64,000 nucleotides of DNA from Luidia sarsii (GCA_949987565.1 OX465102.1:15748925-15812924); one strand, 5' to 3'. Shown: positions 1 through 11,551, numbered from the stretch's first letter. Numbers and translations: made by a program. Notes: a model not told the origin generated them from the letters alone.

Positions 1-100
1 CACAACACCTCTGCACCGCACACAATTGGCCACTTGTCGGATGGATGACCACGCGACAAAAGACACCGCGGACATCCGAATTCTCCCAGGCACACAAAGC
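1..100. repeat. Left end of segmental duplication A (shared with 9978-10110)
   Basis: This flank, including ggatggatgaccacgcgac and the following agacaccgcggacat, recurs at about 10038-10075. It marks the left ends of two diverged copies of a segment of about 10 kb. No gene is visible. Confidence 0.7.
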
Positions 101-622
101 GTTCTCTTCAGGTACACACAGCGTTCTCCCAGGTACACACAGCGTTCTCCCATGTACACATAGCGTTCTCCCATGTACACATAGCGTTCTCCCAGGTACA
201 CACAGCGTTCTCCCAGGTACACACAGCGTTCTCCCAGGTACACACAGCGTTCTCCCAGGTACACACAGCGTTCTCCCAGGTACACATAGCGTTCTCCCAG
301 GTACACATAGCGATCTCCCAGGTATACAGAGGGTTCTCCCAGGTACACACAGCGTTCTCCCAGGTACACATAGCGATCTCCCAGGTACACACAGCGTTCT
401 CCCAGGTACACATAGCGATCTCCCAGGTATACAGAGGGTTCTCCCAGGTATACACAGCGTTCTCCCAGGTACGGTACATACAGCGATCTCCCAGGTACAC
501 ACATCGTTCTCCCAGGTACACATAGCGATCTCCCAGGTATACAGAGGGTTCTCCCAGGTATACACAGCGTTCTCCCAGGTACGGTACATACAGCGATCTC
601 CCAGGTACACATAGCGTTCTCC
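88..622. repeat. 21-bp minisatellite (about 25 units)
   Basis: Direct repeats of a 21-bp unit close to cccaggtacacacagcgttct, with variants (catagcgatct, tatacagagggttct) and two units lengthened by an extra ggtac. Because 21 is a multiple of three, both strands stay open (a 7-residue repeat PGTHSVL on +). This is the expected shadow of the array, not evidence for a protein. The matching place in segment B (about 10078-10100) has only about one unit, so the array expanded in copy A. Confidence 0.9.
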
Positions 623-880
623 GTCTTATGCATGGAATTTCATCCCTGCCAAGTTACGCGGCGCATGTTTTGCATTAATTTTATGCTCGATTTTCCAAAC
701 ATGCGCCGTCTATACGGCGCGTCGTTGAAACACTGCATTCTTGTTCACTCAAACAAACACCCCCACGTCGCATCGTACACAAATAGCGTTAGTGTCTTTC
801 CAGCCCTGATCCCTCTGCACAATTTTGGCGATGCAATTAAACGATTGATAAATATAGGTCTATTATATATTTCTGTGCCT
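623..880. other. No gene seen
   Basis: AT-rich spacer between the minisatellite and a TTAA-flanked element. An open frame runs from 632 to 1063 on +, but it crosses into the mobile element and shows no recognisable motif. Confidence 0.5.
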
Positions 881-1499
881 TTAAGCAGGGACACAACATT
901 GGTAAGATCGAAAAACAGAAATGTTCACACTCAGATTTACAGGAAACTTATACAGTCTGAAGATGGTTATAGTAGAAACCTCGCACTGCAATATTTCTGC
1001 CTAAAAATTTGTATTTGCGGAGAAAACAGTAAAAGAAATAGTTCACGTCTCACCGAGATCTAAACTATTTTTCGGAACAGTACGGCGTTGAATGCTGCAT
1101 TTTCGCGAAACAAATGAAGCGGTTTCACGATTTTCTCGAGACTCGGTTGGCGGATTGATCTGAAATGTTCACAGATTTACATGAAACTTATACAGTCTGA
1201 AGATGGTTATAGTAGAAACCTCGCACTGAAATATTTCTGCCTAAAATGTTGTATTTGGGGAGAAAACGGTAAAAAAAAATAGTTCACGTCCCACCGAGAT
1301 CTAAACTATTTTTCGGAACAGTATGGCGTTGAATGCTGCATTTTCGCGAAACAAATGAACCGGTTTCACGATTTTCTCGAGACTCGGTTGGCGGATTGAG
1401 CTGAAATTTTCACAGTTGTGCTATTTCATGCATATGTTGGATCAGACAACGTATGGATGCTATTCTTTGATCTCGACCAATGTTGTGTAGGGGCGTTAA
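881..1499. mobile_element. TTAA-flanked inverted-repeat element with internal tandem duplication
   Basis: The left end reads TTAA then gcagggacacaacattggt. The right end reads accaatgttgtgtaggggcg then TTAA, so the ends are imperfect inverted repeats sharing ACACAACATTGGT. Inside, a unit of about 240 bp (ttcacagatttacaggaaacttatacag onward) occurs twice in tandem, at about 924-1160 and 1168-1410. A shorter single-unit relative lies inverted at 8725-9088. No transposase is encoded, so it is non-autonomous. TTAA duplication is known for the piggyBac and Kolobok groups; assignment to either is inference. Confidence 0.7.
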
Positions 1500-2690
1500 G
1501 ACACAACATGTAAGAGGGATCTTTTTGGCAGGTTCCGTTTTCTTCTGGGGTGGGGTAGCCAGGTTGAGATAAATTTGTCGGAGGATTGACGACATCAGAA
1601 AATGTCGTAATCCCGAGTTAAATTATCTCGGGATCTCATACGCAGTGTCATGGCACTCTCGGGGCACCGTATTCCATCGCTATACGTTTGGGAACCTCGC
1701 CCATTTTTTTTAATCGCGGGGCGGTGAACCGTGTCTGCGCGTCTGTATGCATTTGCAATAGTTGTCGTTTTTCAACACACACCACCGTGTGTCTGAGGCC
1801 ATTTCCTGGAGGAAGCTCCCCAGTCCTACCAAAAAAAACTGGTGGTAAGTTGCGTTTTGTTTTGATTTGATGAAAATAATAATACATATCATTCATAAGG
1901 CGCTTAATACGGCTGTTTCTAAGCGCTCCATTGTCTGTCTACAAACCGGAATGAGCAAACGCTGTAGAATATTATGAACCAAAACTGTTTCAATACATGT
2001 AACACAATGCTAACAATTTGTCAACCATACAAGGAAGAAGATGGTGTGCACCTCTCTCGACCGACTCACAACTGATCTTGTGCGGAATTTAATTATGAAT
2101 TAAAAAGGTGTGTTTTCAGCAAGATCTGAAACTGATCAAGGGAATGGGTGTTATGAATTTGCACAGGTGTTTCAAAGGGTAGGGGCAATTACTGAACAAG
2201 CTTGGACGCCGTATTTATAAGTACACGTACGAGGTCCAAGGGTTAACAGGAATCGAAGGTCGAGGATGATCGTAGTAATCTCAAAGCACTAGAACAATGT
2301 AAAGAAATAAATTATGGCCAAAACCATTTTGTAAGTCAGATGAAGAACTTAATACGATCAATCATGGTGTAGGCCCATGGTGAGCCCTGTTTTCATTTAT
2401 TCGGTAGAATATTTTTGCGAAATTGTAGTTGCGGAAACCGCAACCCTCATCCTCCTGAGGGTCGGAGACCTGAGGGTTACAGGTACTGATGTACAAAATT
2501 CTGGAGAAGTTTGTGTTTTCACCTTTCTTGAAACACCAGTGGCCCGATTGCCCCCTTTTTTCACCATTTTGAAAATCGCCACACACAATCTAAGGACATG
2601 GATATGATCTCAACTTGCGAAATTGATGCTATATTTTTTCAAGAAATAATTATAATGGTTTAAACTTAATTAATCTACATTGTCCTATAC
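1500..2690. other. Gene-free spacer, partly shared with 12200-12560
   Basis: The stretch with ttgacgacatcagaaaatg, gagttaaattatctcggg and the following cctggaggaagctccccagtcc is repeated in diverged form at 12200-12490. Parts recur at about 22280-22400 and 25600-25720. Small open frames here are unconvincing and no RNA gene is seen. Confidence 0.55.
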
Positions 2691-2696
2691 TCCCAT

Positions 2697-3255
2697 ATCA
2701 GTCCTTAGTCGTAGTCCGAATTCAAGTCCTTGTTCAAGTCCTAGTCACATTCCCGGTCTTATTATTCTTAATTAAGTACTTACCCTAGTCCAAGTCCTTG
2801 ATCCGGTCCCGGCCCTAGTAAGTTTAGTTTCTTAGTTTTGTTTCCTCACTCCTGCGGCCTATGGTCAAATTACAGTGAAAATTACAAAAGATGCATTCAA
2901 AAATACATGTCCTAGTGCGAATTCAAGTCCTCGTTCAAGTCCTAGTCACATTTCCAGTCATATTCCTAATCCTAGTCCTATCCTATAGTCCTTATTCCAA
3001 TCCTGTTGCGGTCCTTGTTCCGGTCCTACTCCCGGTCCTAGTCCCGGTCCTAATCCTTGTCGCACTCCTAGTCATAATCCTAGTCCTAGTCCTTGTTCCA
3101 GTCCTAGTGCTGGTGTCAGTCTTAGTCCTTGTTCTAGTTCTAGTTCTAATCTCAGCTCCAGTCCTAATACCAATTCTAGTCCTTTTTTTCCAGTCCTAGT
3201 CCCAATCCTTCCAGTCCTAGTTCCGGGCCTCGTCCCAGTCTTAGAGCTAATCCTA
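2697..3255. repeat. Degenerate CCTAGT hexamer array
   Basis: Variants of a 6-bp unit (cctagt, ccagtc, ccttgt) repeated for over 500 bp. The frames open here (for example 2891-3199 +, a Leu/Val run) are repeat artefacts. Confidence 0.85.
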
Positions 3256-3818
3256 GCCCTATTCATGGTTCCCCTTTTGCGAGTGACCCGGAATTTGACC
3301 CCAGCGCTTTGTGTAGCGCGTGCATTGTATATATACATACACAGTACATAGCCATGCCTAGCGTAAGCTAAAAGTAAAACCGTTTGTCATCTATCGTCGA
3401 TCTTTGGACTTTTATGCTTTTATGCTTTATCAACTTACCTTCCCATACATGGACTATCCCTCCTCCTTCTTCTCCTTTCCGCACTGAATTGCAGCTGGGA
3501 CCCTGCCATCGCTAAAACCACTCTCCTCCATCAGGTGCTTGAGTGGGGCGGATGCATCAGCAGCTGCTGATTGTTTTGTTTGTATAGACTAGCCAACCTG
3601 GTGTATATTCTCTAAATTTGATGCTGTTAAAATCCCCCTTGGCATTTGTACCCACGTGGGATTTGCACTCCGCCCCATTGTGCAGCTGTATATTAACTTA
3701 ACCTGCTCGTCGCTATACTGCAATATTGTCTTAGCAAGTCAAAGTTGGAGTTTGGGCTCTTTTCAAGGAAATCCTCGACTTGTGAAAAGATGCCCAGCTT
3801 CGATCAGGCATTCACTGT
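3256..3818. other. Spacer, no gene seen
   Basis: Non-repetitive sequence between two hexamer arrays. I see no convincing coding region, tRNA or terminal repeat. Confidence 0.5.
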
Positions 3819-4930
3819 TCGAGTCCTTGTCTGGTCCTAATCCGAGCCCTTGTTCGAGTTCTAGTCCTTGTTCCAGTCCTTGTCCTTGTCCTACTTCATT
3901 ATTCCACTCTCAATCCCAGATCTAGTCATTGTCCTTGTTCCACTCCCAGTTCCAGTCCTAGACCCGGTCCTAGTCCTAGTCCTTGCCGGTCCTAATCCGA
4001 GCCCTGGTTTGAGTTCTAGTCGTTCTCCAGTCCTATAGTCTTTGTCCTACTCCATTATTCCGGTCTCAATCCCAGATCTAGTCCCTGTCCTTGTTCCACT
4101 AGTCCTAGTCCCAGACCCTGTCCTAGTCCTAGACCCAGTCCTATAGTCCTAGTCCTTGTTCGGTCCTAATCAAGTCTTAATTCCAGTCCTACTGATCATA
4201 GTGCTTGTCCTAATCCCAGTCAAATACTCGGTCCCTGTTCCAGTCCTAGTCCTTGTTCCAGTCCTAGTTCCCGTTCCAGTCCTAGTCCTCGTTCCAGTCC
4301 TAGTCCCCGTTCCAGTCCTAGCTCTTCGTTCCAGTCCCAATCTTAGACTTAGTCCACGTTCTTGTCATTATGATTTACATGGCCTCGTCCAAGTCCTGGA
4401 AATATTTTTAATCACGCATTTCTCTTTTGTTTTGGCTGCTTTAATTTCCGTCTGATATGCTGCTTGAAAGACCTAGTTTTAGTTTCAGTTATTGTTCTAG
4501 TCCTAATCCTAGTACTAATTTTAGTCCTAATCTTCGTTTCAGTCTTAGTTCCAGTTCCAGTCCTAATCCAAGTCGTTATAGCCCTTGTTCCATTTCTAGA
4601 TCTAGTCTCCGTCCCAGTCCCTGTCCTATATATAGTCCCAGTCCCAGTCCCCAGTTCTAATCCTAGTCCTTGTTTCAGTCCTAGTCCCAGTGCTAAACCT
4701 GGTCCTAATTATAGTCCTTGCTCCAGTCATAGCCACAGTCAAAGTCATAGTCATAATCCTAATCCTACTCCTATTCCTTGTATTAGTTTTAATCCTAGTC
4801 CTAATCCTAGTCCTAGTCTTAGTCTAAGTCTTAATCCTAGTCCTAGTCCTAGTCCTAGTCCTAGACCTAGTCCTAGTCCTAGTCCTAGTCCTAGTCCTAG
4901 TCCTAGTCCTAGTCCTAGTCCTAGTCTTAT
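3819..4930. repeat. Long degenerate (CCTAGT)n array
   Basis: Hexamer array interrupted at about 4350-4465. It becomes nearly perfect tcctag repeats at 4836-4925. Overlapping open frames (4156-4455, 4464-4976) translate to Pro/Ser/Val runs and are not genes. Confidence 0.9.
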
Positions 4931-5285
4931 GGTATATTCAGATGATGGACTGGCTTGTGTGTTAGTTTGTGGTTAGTAAGGTTTTTCTCAGCTGGGTTTC
5001 GAGTAGCTGACTGCAAATTCAAAATTCACCTTACGTTCATCGCTACCACTGACCCGATCATTACGCAACCCACTAGGGGCCACCAGCACCAGGTGTGTGT
5101 GATGGGGACTGGGCAAGCCTTGTCAAACTATAACACAATGGGTTGTAGGTCGTAAAAGATACCCGCAGGGCATGGACTGAAATCGACCGTCTTAACCCCT
5201 CGGATAGTCGGTGAAAATAAAACAAGTTGTGTTACAACGGCAACTTCTGTCAGTCTGGCGAACCCATTCGAGATTAGTCTCCAGG
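4931..5285. other. Spacer upstream of the first methyltransferase gene
   Basis: About 350 bp of non-repetitive sequence. No supported gene; it may hold 5' regulatory or untranslated sequence of the gene starting at 5616, but no core promoter motif is clear. Confidence 0.4.
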
Positions 5286-5420
5286 TTAGTCCCTCGTATG
5301 AACTACCTCTAGGTCTTAGTCTTATTCTTATTCTCTGTCTTAGTCTTAATCCTAGTCCTAGTCCTAGTCCTAGACCTAGTCCTAGTCTTTGTCTCAATCC
5401 TAGCCCCAGTCCTACATCAT
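5286..5420. repeat. Short hexamer array (CCTAGT-like)
   Basis: Units such as cttagt and cctagt from about 5309 to 5415, related to the larger arrays upstream. It lies about 200 bp before the methyltransferase start codon. Confidence 0.75.
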
Positions 5421-5615
5421 TGTATGGTACTCCTCGATGACGTAGGTTTGCTAGAATGCCACTGACCTAAATTATGGCAGGTTGCACTCATTGAATTACA
5501 ACGGCATGACTCTACATTGATTCGTCCTCCTTTCAGATAAGCCCAGAACTAGACCGAGTACTACAGGGGAAACAATACTTTTGGAGTTTTCGAAGTTTTC
5601 CCGATGGAAAAGATC

Positions 5616-7394
5616 ATGGATTTGAGTGGCGGGGAGAAGGCAGCGGACTGGTTCCGTCAACTGCTGGCAGAGATCATGGACGAACTGGTGGGACGGATGA
5701 ACGCCGCATTGGACGGCAGGACCCTGGTGAAGGAAGCCCTGCGTCTCATCTCCCTCAACTACAAGAAGGGCCTGCGCTATGCCTGCACCGACGTGCGCAC
5801 CGACTGGACAGAGCCGGCCAACCGCTGCGCCTACGTCTTCATCTACCTCGTCCACCACAGCTACGTGGTCTACTGCTCTCTACGCCACTCAGCGCTGAAT
5901 GGGGTCTGGGCCGGGTCGCGGGGCGGACGTACCCTCAGGGTCTGCAGCGTCGGCGGCGGCCCGGGATCAGACCTGCTCGGCCTGGCGAAGTTCCTGGACA
6001 ACTGGGATATCGAACTCGAATGCCTGGTCCTCGACCTTTACCCCGAGTGGAGGGAGACCTGGGACGCCATCTACGACCGCACTCAACGGCAAATCTTCGT
6101 GACGTACAGCAAATGCAACCTGGTCAAGGACCGGCATCTGTCGTCCGCCAATCGGGACTTCGTCCGGCAGGCCGACCTGCTGACCCTGATCAAGTCCTTC
6201 TCGGCGGTGTCCGCCTTCTACCGGAGCGACAGTCAGAGCGGCTCCCTGCTCCGTTCCCTCCTCGGCGATGTCAAGGCGGGCGGCTTCGTGCTTTTCGTGG
6301 ATAACGAGTGCGGCGGGGACAATCAGTTCCAGCGGGATTTTGCAGAGCCGGCCGGCCTGACCTTGGTCGAAGAGTTCCGTGGCAATGCCGAGGTACCCTC
6401 CGGCCGCATACCGCAAAAGTTACGGCAGTACAGCAGTGCTTTTGCCTACAATCCCATGCGCAGGTGCGAGCTGGTTATTCAGCTGTTCCAAAAGCCGCCG
6501 TCTGCAACCTGCGCAACGATTCAACACAACACACCCACCATTGACATAGAAAAATACAAGGCACCCACCACTAGCAGAGTTCAACACAAGGCACCCACCA
6601 CTTGCAGTGTTCAACACAAGGTACCTACCGCTGCCGGTAGGGTTCAACGCCAGGTACCCACTTACGACAAGGAACATGGCCAGGTTTGTTCAAGCAATGG
6701 CATGGAACGATACAAGGTACCCACCACTAGCCGGGTTGAACACAAGATACCCATCACTAGCAGGATTGAATACAAGGTACCCACCACTAGCAGGGTTGAA
6801 GACAAGGTACCCACCACTAGCAGGGTTGAACACAAGATACCCATCACTAGCAGGGTTGAAGACAAGGTACCCACCACTAGCAGGGTTGAACACAAGATAC
6901 CCATCACTAGCAGGATTGAATACAAGGTACCCACCACTAGCAGGGTTGAAGACAAGGTACCCACCACTAGCAGGGTTGAACACAAGATACCCATCACTAG
7001 CAGGATTGAACGCAAGGTACGCACCACTAGCAGGGTTGAAGACAAGGTACCCACCACTAGCAGGGTTGAACACAAGATACCCATCACTAGCAGGATTGAA
7101 CGCAAGGTACGCACCACTAGCAGGGTTGAAGAAAAGATACCCATCACTAGCAGGATTGAATACAAGGTACCCACCACTAGCAGGATTGAACGCAAGGTAC
7201 GCACCACTAGCAGGGTTGAAGAAAAGATACCCATCACTAGCAGGATTGAACGCAAGGTACCCACCACTAGCAGGGTTGAAGACAACGTGCCCGCCACTAG
7301 CAGAGTTTACTCCCAACCCAAGCACTGGCAGCGCTCCGACATCTACAAAGAACACGAAAGTAAGGGTTGCTGCCACGGCTGCACCATTCTTTGA
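5616..7394 (+). CDS. Uncharacterised SAM-methyltransferase-like protein with repeat linker and CaaX-like end (copy 1)
   Basis: Intronless frame of 592 residues from ATG 5616; an upstream in-frame ATG at 5604 would give 596. I prefer 5616 because copy 2 (14955) lacks the first ATG. A class I methyltransferase Rossmann fold is suggested by VCSVGGGPGSDLLG (glycine-rich SAM loop, about residues 109-122 of this start), the acidic strand end VLDLYPEW (about 138-145), ADLLTLIKSF (about 186-195) and GGFVLFVDNE (about 222-231). Substrate is unknown. After about residue 300 the protein is a linker of 10-residue repeats (TSRVEHKVPT type, about 20 units), then KGCCHGCTIL. The last four residues fit a CaaX box with X = Leu (geranylgeranylation type) with two nearby Cys, which suggests membrane attachment; a metal-binding Cys cluster is an alternative. 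A pyrimidine tract ending tttcag (5531-5536) just upstream may be a splice acceptor for a 5' UTR exon. GC-rich against an AT-rich setting. Confidence 0.8.
   Translation: MDLSGGEKAADWFRQLLAEIMDELVGRMNAALDGRTLVKEALRLISLNYKKGLRYACTDVRTDWTEPANRCAYVFIYLVHHSYVVYCSLRHSALNGVWAGSRGGRTLRVCSVGGGPGSDLLGLAKFLDNWDIELECLVLDLYPEWRETWDAIYDRTQRQIFVTYSKCNLVKDRHLSSANRDFVRQADLLTLIKSFSAVSAFYRSDSQSGSLLRSLLGDVKAGGFVLFVDNECGGDNQFQRDFAEPAGLTLVEEFRGNAEVPSGRIPQKLRQYSSAFAYNPMRRCELVIQLFQKPPSATCATIQHNTPTIDIEKYKAPTTSRVQHKAPTTCSVQHKVPTAAGRVQRQVPTYDKEHGQVCSSNGMERYKVPTTSRVEHKIPITSRIEYKVPTTSRVEDKVPTTSRVEHKIPITSRVEDKVPTTSRVEHKIPITSRIEYKVPTTSRVEDKVPTTSRVEHKIPITSRIERKVRTTSRVEDKVPTTSRVEHKIPITSRIERKVRTTSRVEEKIPITSRIEYKVPTTSRIERKVRTTSRVEEKIPITSRIERKVPTTSRVEDNVPATSRVYSQPKHWQRSDIYKEHESKGCCHGCTIL
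6713..7300 (+). repeat. 30-bp coding tandem repeat in copy 1 linker
   Basis: About 20 units of 30 bp such as ggtacccaccactagcaggg plus ttgaagacaa, in a loose 60-bp higher order (VPTTSRVEDK alternating with IPITSRIEYK). All units keep the reading frame to the conserved C-terminus. Other frames are also open here because 30 is a multiple of three; those are shadows. Confidence 0.9.
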
Positions 7395-8724
7395 GGCGAC
7401 AATGCGAAACCTGCCATGCCTGACATACGACTGCGAGATCTGTGAGCGGGTCAAGTCCACTGCCCGCTCCCGCAAACGTGAATAACCCATGGGTAGACTG
7501 CCCCAATTGTCGGAAAGTCGAAAGGTGTTTACTTCGAAACTTCGTTCAACTATATAGAAGTATTACAATAATTTCTTCGTATTTTTAAACCAACACCGCT
7601 TAAACTGCTTCACCTCGATTTTGTCAGGCCTGATGTTTAGAAATAACCTTGGTTGCGTTACCCATTTAGGCCGGGGAAGATTTGTTTTTTTCTGATTGCT
7701 GACTGGGCAAGATGTTGCCGACATAGCGCGTCAGATTTTGCCTGATTGGATGACTGATCGCAACTTAGAATGGTACCAACACAAAAGCCCACCGAAATCA
7801 TTGTATTAATTTCAAAAGAATCCACTGGATAGGCCCTTTAAGACAACTTGGTTGTTGATCCTCTATGATCTTATAGGTGTCCTATGAGATCGTTTTTTGG
7901 TAGGAGAAGCTGATGAATGTTCCTCAAAGTCCTTGGAGGAATTTGACTTTGATTTTTTTCGGGGTAATTATAAGCACGCACAAAATCCAATCGTCTAACG
8001 GAAATTAGACACAAAGAATCTGAAGTTGTAAACTCTAGCCACAGATACTGATCAAGAGACATCCGGGTATGGGTTATTTTCCACTCGCAAGGGGGGGGGG
8101 GCACTTCGAGCATGTAGACATAAGCAGCCATGGTCTGTTTACCTGGATGCCATACAATTTAACGATCTCCAAATATTTAACCAGATCCCAATCTATGCGT
8201 TCAGATTTCCATTGCATAGGGCCTACATGTATTTTAACAGAGTTAATCAGAATTCACCACATTTTGGAGATGGGATAAATATAGACCTTTGTTATTCCAT
8301 TGATCACAATAGATCGGTGTTTTGTTTGTCATTTGATGTAATGACGATTTGTAAGACTGCTTACAATTTATGTAGAATGTAGTGTAACATCCATTCATCT
8401 GCTTACTAGGTTCCAAGTTCACTTTGTTCTTCTATATAAGCAGCACTTTGTTCTGGTTTTCCAACACGAGTTGCCAAACGAATTGATTATTCAATCGGCC
8501 AAACAGGCTACTGTAGTTTAGTGGTTCCCAACAATCTGTGTACATTCCATTGATTTGCACCAGTCCAATCTTCGGCTGTAGGTGGCTGTAGAAAAGATAG
8601 AAAGTTTGGTGGAATAATCAGTTTAAACACACTTTCCCGATATCCTTTGACTGCTATTAATTGCCGTTTTAAAATGAAATTTTATCAATGCAGTTTATCT
8701 GTAATAGTTTATATTTAGGTGGGT
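7395..8724. other. Downstream flank of copy 1, shared with segment B
   Basis: No gene. Stretches match segment B: 7420-7470 with 17203-17260, 7840-8230 with about 18595-18925 plus 19178-19230, and 8380-8720 with 19370-19640. The site ccaaatatttaacc at about 8169-8182 is the empty counterpart of the element at 18930-19173, and gacatacgactgcgag at about 7422 is the empty counterpart of the element at 16887-17201. Confidence 0.6.
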
Positions 8725-9088
8725 TTAAAGCCCCTACACTACAATGGTGAAGGTCAAAGAATAGCACCCATACGTTGTCTGATCCAACATATGCATGACA
8801 TAGCACATCTGTGAACTTTTCAGCTCAATCCGCCAACCGAGTCTCGAGAAAATAGTGAAAAATCGCTTCATTTGTTTCGCGAAAATGCAGCATTCAACGC
8901 CGTACTGTTCCGAAAAATAGTTTAGATCGGTTAGACGTTAACTATCTCTTTTACTTTTTTCTCCAAAAATACAATATTTTAGGCAGAAATATTTCAGTGT
9001 GAGGTTTATAACCACCTTCAAACTGTATAAGTTTCATGTAAATCTGTGAACATTTCTGTTTTTCGATCTGACCAATGTTGGGCTTTAA
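8725..9088. mobile_element. TTAA-flanked inverted-repeat element (single-unit form)
   Basis: Left end TTAA then agcccctacactacaatggt; right end accaatgttgggct then TTAA. The interior is the reverse complement of one unit of the 881-1499 element. No coding capacity. TTAA flanks suggest a piggyBac- or Kolobok-type MITE (inference). Confidence 0.7.
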
Positions 9089-9977
9089 GTATTTCGACTT
9101 AGACTTTATCTATTGCTATTTTTTTGTATGTTTCAATTCAATTCAATGTAAAGTGATGCGCAAGACTACAATAAAACCGTCAAACGATGAATGGCTAAAT
9201 ATTGTAGTAAAAAGCAAATGTGCGCTGAAATGAATTATCCGTTGAACGAGTGCAGAAAAGACGATTCGGTGAAAATATCGTAGACCATTGGTTAAAAAGA
9301 AAGAAAAGAATCCTAACTTTGTAGCCTACTGCCCATGCAGGGTCTGAAAAAAAAATGTTGAAGACTTGAAGTTTTCGTAAGAAAAACATTCGGAAATAAG
9401 GGATTTGCCTGCGTTAAATTGTCGAGAGTGAGAGCTAGTGCCAACGTGAACATCGGTGTAAAAATTAAGTGTGAAAAGTCAATGATTTGCTTAAAGCAAT
9501 CATTTAGCAAATTTGATTTTTAAACCAAAATTACTTTCATTGCTTTGAAATTTTCTGAAGTTTAGGGTTTCCTTTTTGGGGTTGGGGGATTTGCACAAAG
9601 AAACATAATTAATTACTTGGTGTGGTTTAGGTTTGGGAAATAAGTGAGAGAAAAAAATGAAGAGTTCTTTCATAAGTTAAATTGTTTTGTGCTGTAGAAG
9701 TTAATATGGTAGTGAACAATCATAGGCCAGGTTTCCTGAATTAAAGGAAAGAATGTCGATTTTCTAAATAAGGGATTTTTGAGACCAGGAGAATCTCTCG
9801 AGGAGAGGATCTTTATTAGTTACGAGGAAAACGCTTTTCTCAAACGGAAGAGTGAAAAAATCTCAAGTAATAATATAGGCTCATGGAAAAACATATCAAA
9901 AGAGTTCACTTCAAATTTCACGCTCGGCTGGGGCCAACTATTCGGAAGTATTGTCTGCAGGGAGTGGAGTGTTTTTA
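9089..9977. other. Right end of segment A, no gene seen
   Basis: Positions 9110-9335 match 19690-19915 and 23014-23240. The rest is AT-rich without a recognisable gene. Confidence 0.5.
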
Positions 9978-10282
9978 GACACAACAATCACAGTAGCGCT
10001 ACCTTCCTCTACACCGCACAAAATGTGCCACTAGTCGGATGGATGACCACGCGACAAAAGACACCGCGGACATGGGACATTTCCCAGGGACACATAGCGG
10101 TGTCTTATGGTTCATTTCACTTTTTCGCGATCGTATAAGCGAATGTAGTACAATGCCTTTACTACAAAATGATAGTGCTGCTCATAATTATTTTGTTGTT
10201 AGTTTTCGTTGGGTGCAATCGTGCCAGTCAGTCCATCGCACCATTGCGCCAAGTGCTCTCAGATTTCATTTCCCACATTACT
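9978..10282. repeat. Left end of segmental duplication B
   Basis: Repeats the sequence at 1-100 (gtcggatggatgaccacgcg and the following gacaaaagacaccgcgg) but carries only about one unit of the 21-bp minisatellite that fills copy A. No gene. Confidence 0.65.
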
Positions 10283-10519
10283 ATTTGTGACCCGGCACAG
10301 CGACACTTTTCGAGTAAACAACGCCTAAAGTCAAAGTATCTTCTCAATTCGATTAATTATTTTTATTTTTTTAGTATTTTTTTTTCTCGGAAAGTTAATG
10401 TATTGGAGGAAATTTTGATATAATTTGAAAGCTAATGGTACACTCTTTCACATCATTAGAAAATCTCAAAATCTCAAAAGTGGGGGTTATTCTTCATTAT
10501 GATGTGCCGGGTCACATTT
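10283..10519. mobile_element. MITE with GTGACCCGGCACA inverted ends, 4-bp target duplication ATTT (copy 1)
   Basis: The element at 10287-10515 starts GTGACCCGGCACA and ends TGTGCCGGGTCAC, flanked on both sides by ATTT. It is one of four copies in the window (also 18930-19173, 49187-49434, 61918-62383). Non-coding. Confidence 0.85.
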
Positions 10520-11549
10520 TGTTTGCATCGATGGTAGTCTAGATAAGGGCCACTCTGTACTGTGGGGTTTTCTCATGTACTTCGTTACGTGCAGCCCATA
10601 GACAAACCCATGCACGTGTAACTGTTTATAGATCATATCGCTAGTGTGGGCCTGATCAAGACTTTTTTGGTCCGATTATCTTTTTCATGATATACTTTTT
10701 TGGGGGCAACTTCTAGGATCGCATGCTGTTTGAAAAACACAAAGCGCGCAATAAATTTCACGTGGCCACGGGAAGTGTCATCTTTACTGCTGCTAGATAA
10801 TAACTGCATGTATACCCCTTAATGGACGTGGAGTTTCTTAAAGCATTTTGTTGAATCTGTGCATGTGCATCGGCTTCGAAGGGTTTATAAAAAAAAGCAA
10901 GCAAAACAAAAACAAAACGTAAAAGATTGAAGTGTATAACTTGCTCTCCTTTCTTGTAAATACACAAACATAATGATTTGTTATCATCAATGTCCACCCG
11001 AATCTTTTCTGTATCTTAATTATCAAAGAGCCGGATTATTTTGTCTATCTCACAGCCGGGGGGGGGGGGTCCGCCCCCTCAGATCTCGGTAGTTCAATGA
11101 AGGATTCAAATGATATTTGGCAGGGTAATAAATATTTACATAATGAACATTTGTGTAAAATTTCTCGTTAATTGGGCCTATTCATGATTCAATTTTCTTT
11201 TTTTCATCTTGTCAGTGTTTTGGAACAAGCTTTACAGCACGTTTTCACTATGGCCGGCTGTTGTAGCGTACACGCTCACAAGTCGGGGACTCGCAAGATG
11301 CACGTCGCTGGGTCATTGCATATCATTATGACGTCATTCATCCTGTAGGCTCGATTCGGCCACGGCGCACTGTTATAAAGGTGATCTTTGATCGTTTTAA
11401 AAGCTTAATGCGCATGGGAGGTGGTTGTTTCATTTTTGTGTGCAGCAAAGACGAGTCGATGGAAATAAATGTATTTGGTTGAGTAAAAAGGGAACAAAGA
11501 AATATTAGCAACAGATTTTAGAATTGGCCGAACTTTGTACTTCTAAAAT
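10520..11549. other. Spacer, no gene seen
   Basis: AT-rich sequence with short open frames only. A G run at about 11057-11067 is a simple repeat. No supported gene or RNA. Confidence 0.5.
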
Positions 11550-11551
11550 GA

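Noticed and set aside
45..614. 189-codon frame over the 21-bp minisatellite
   Set aside because: Repeat artefact: both strands are open and the matching place in segment B has no such frame.
88..622. Possible CRISPR-like array of 21-bp repeats
   Set aside because: Units are directly adjacent without unique spacers, and the window is eukaryotic.
9779..10138. 119-codon + frame
   Set aside because: It runs from AT-rich spacer into the duplicated flank and has no domain; the matching segment in copy A is not open in the same way.
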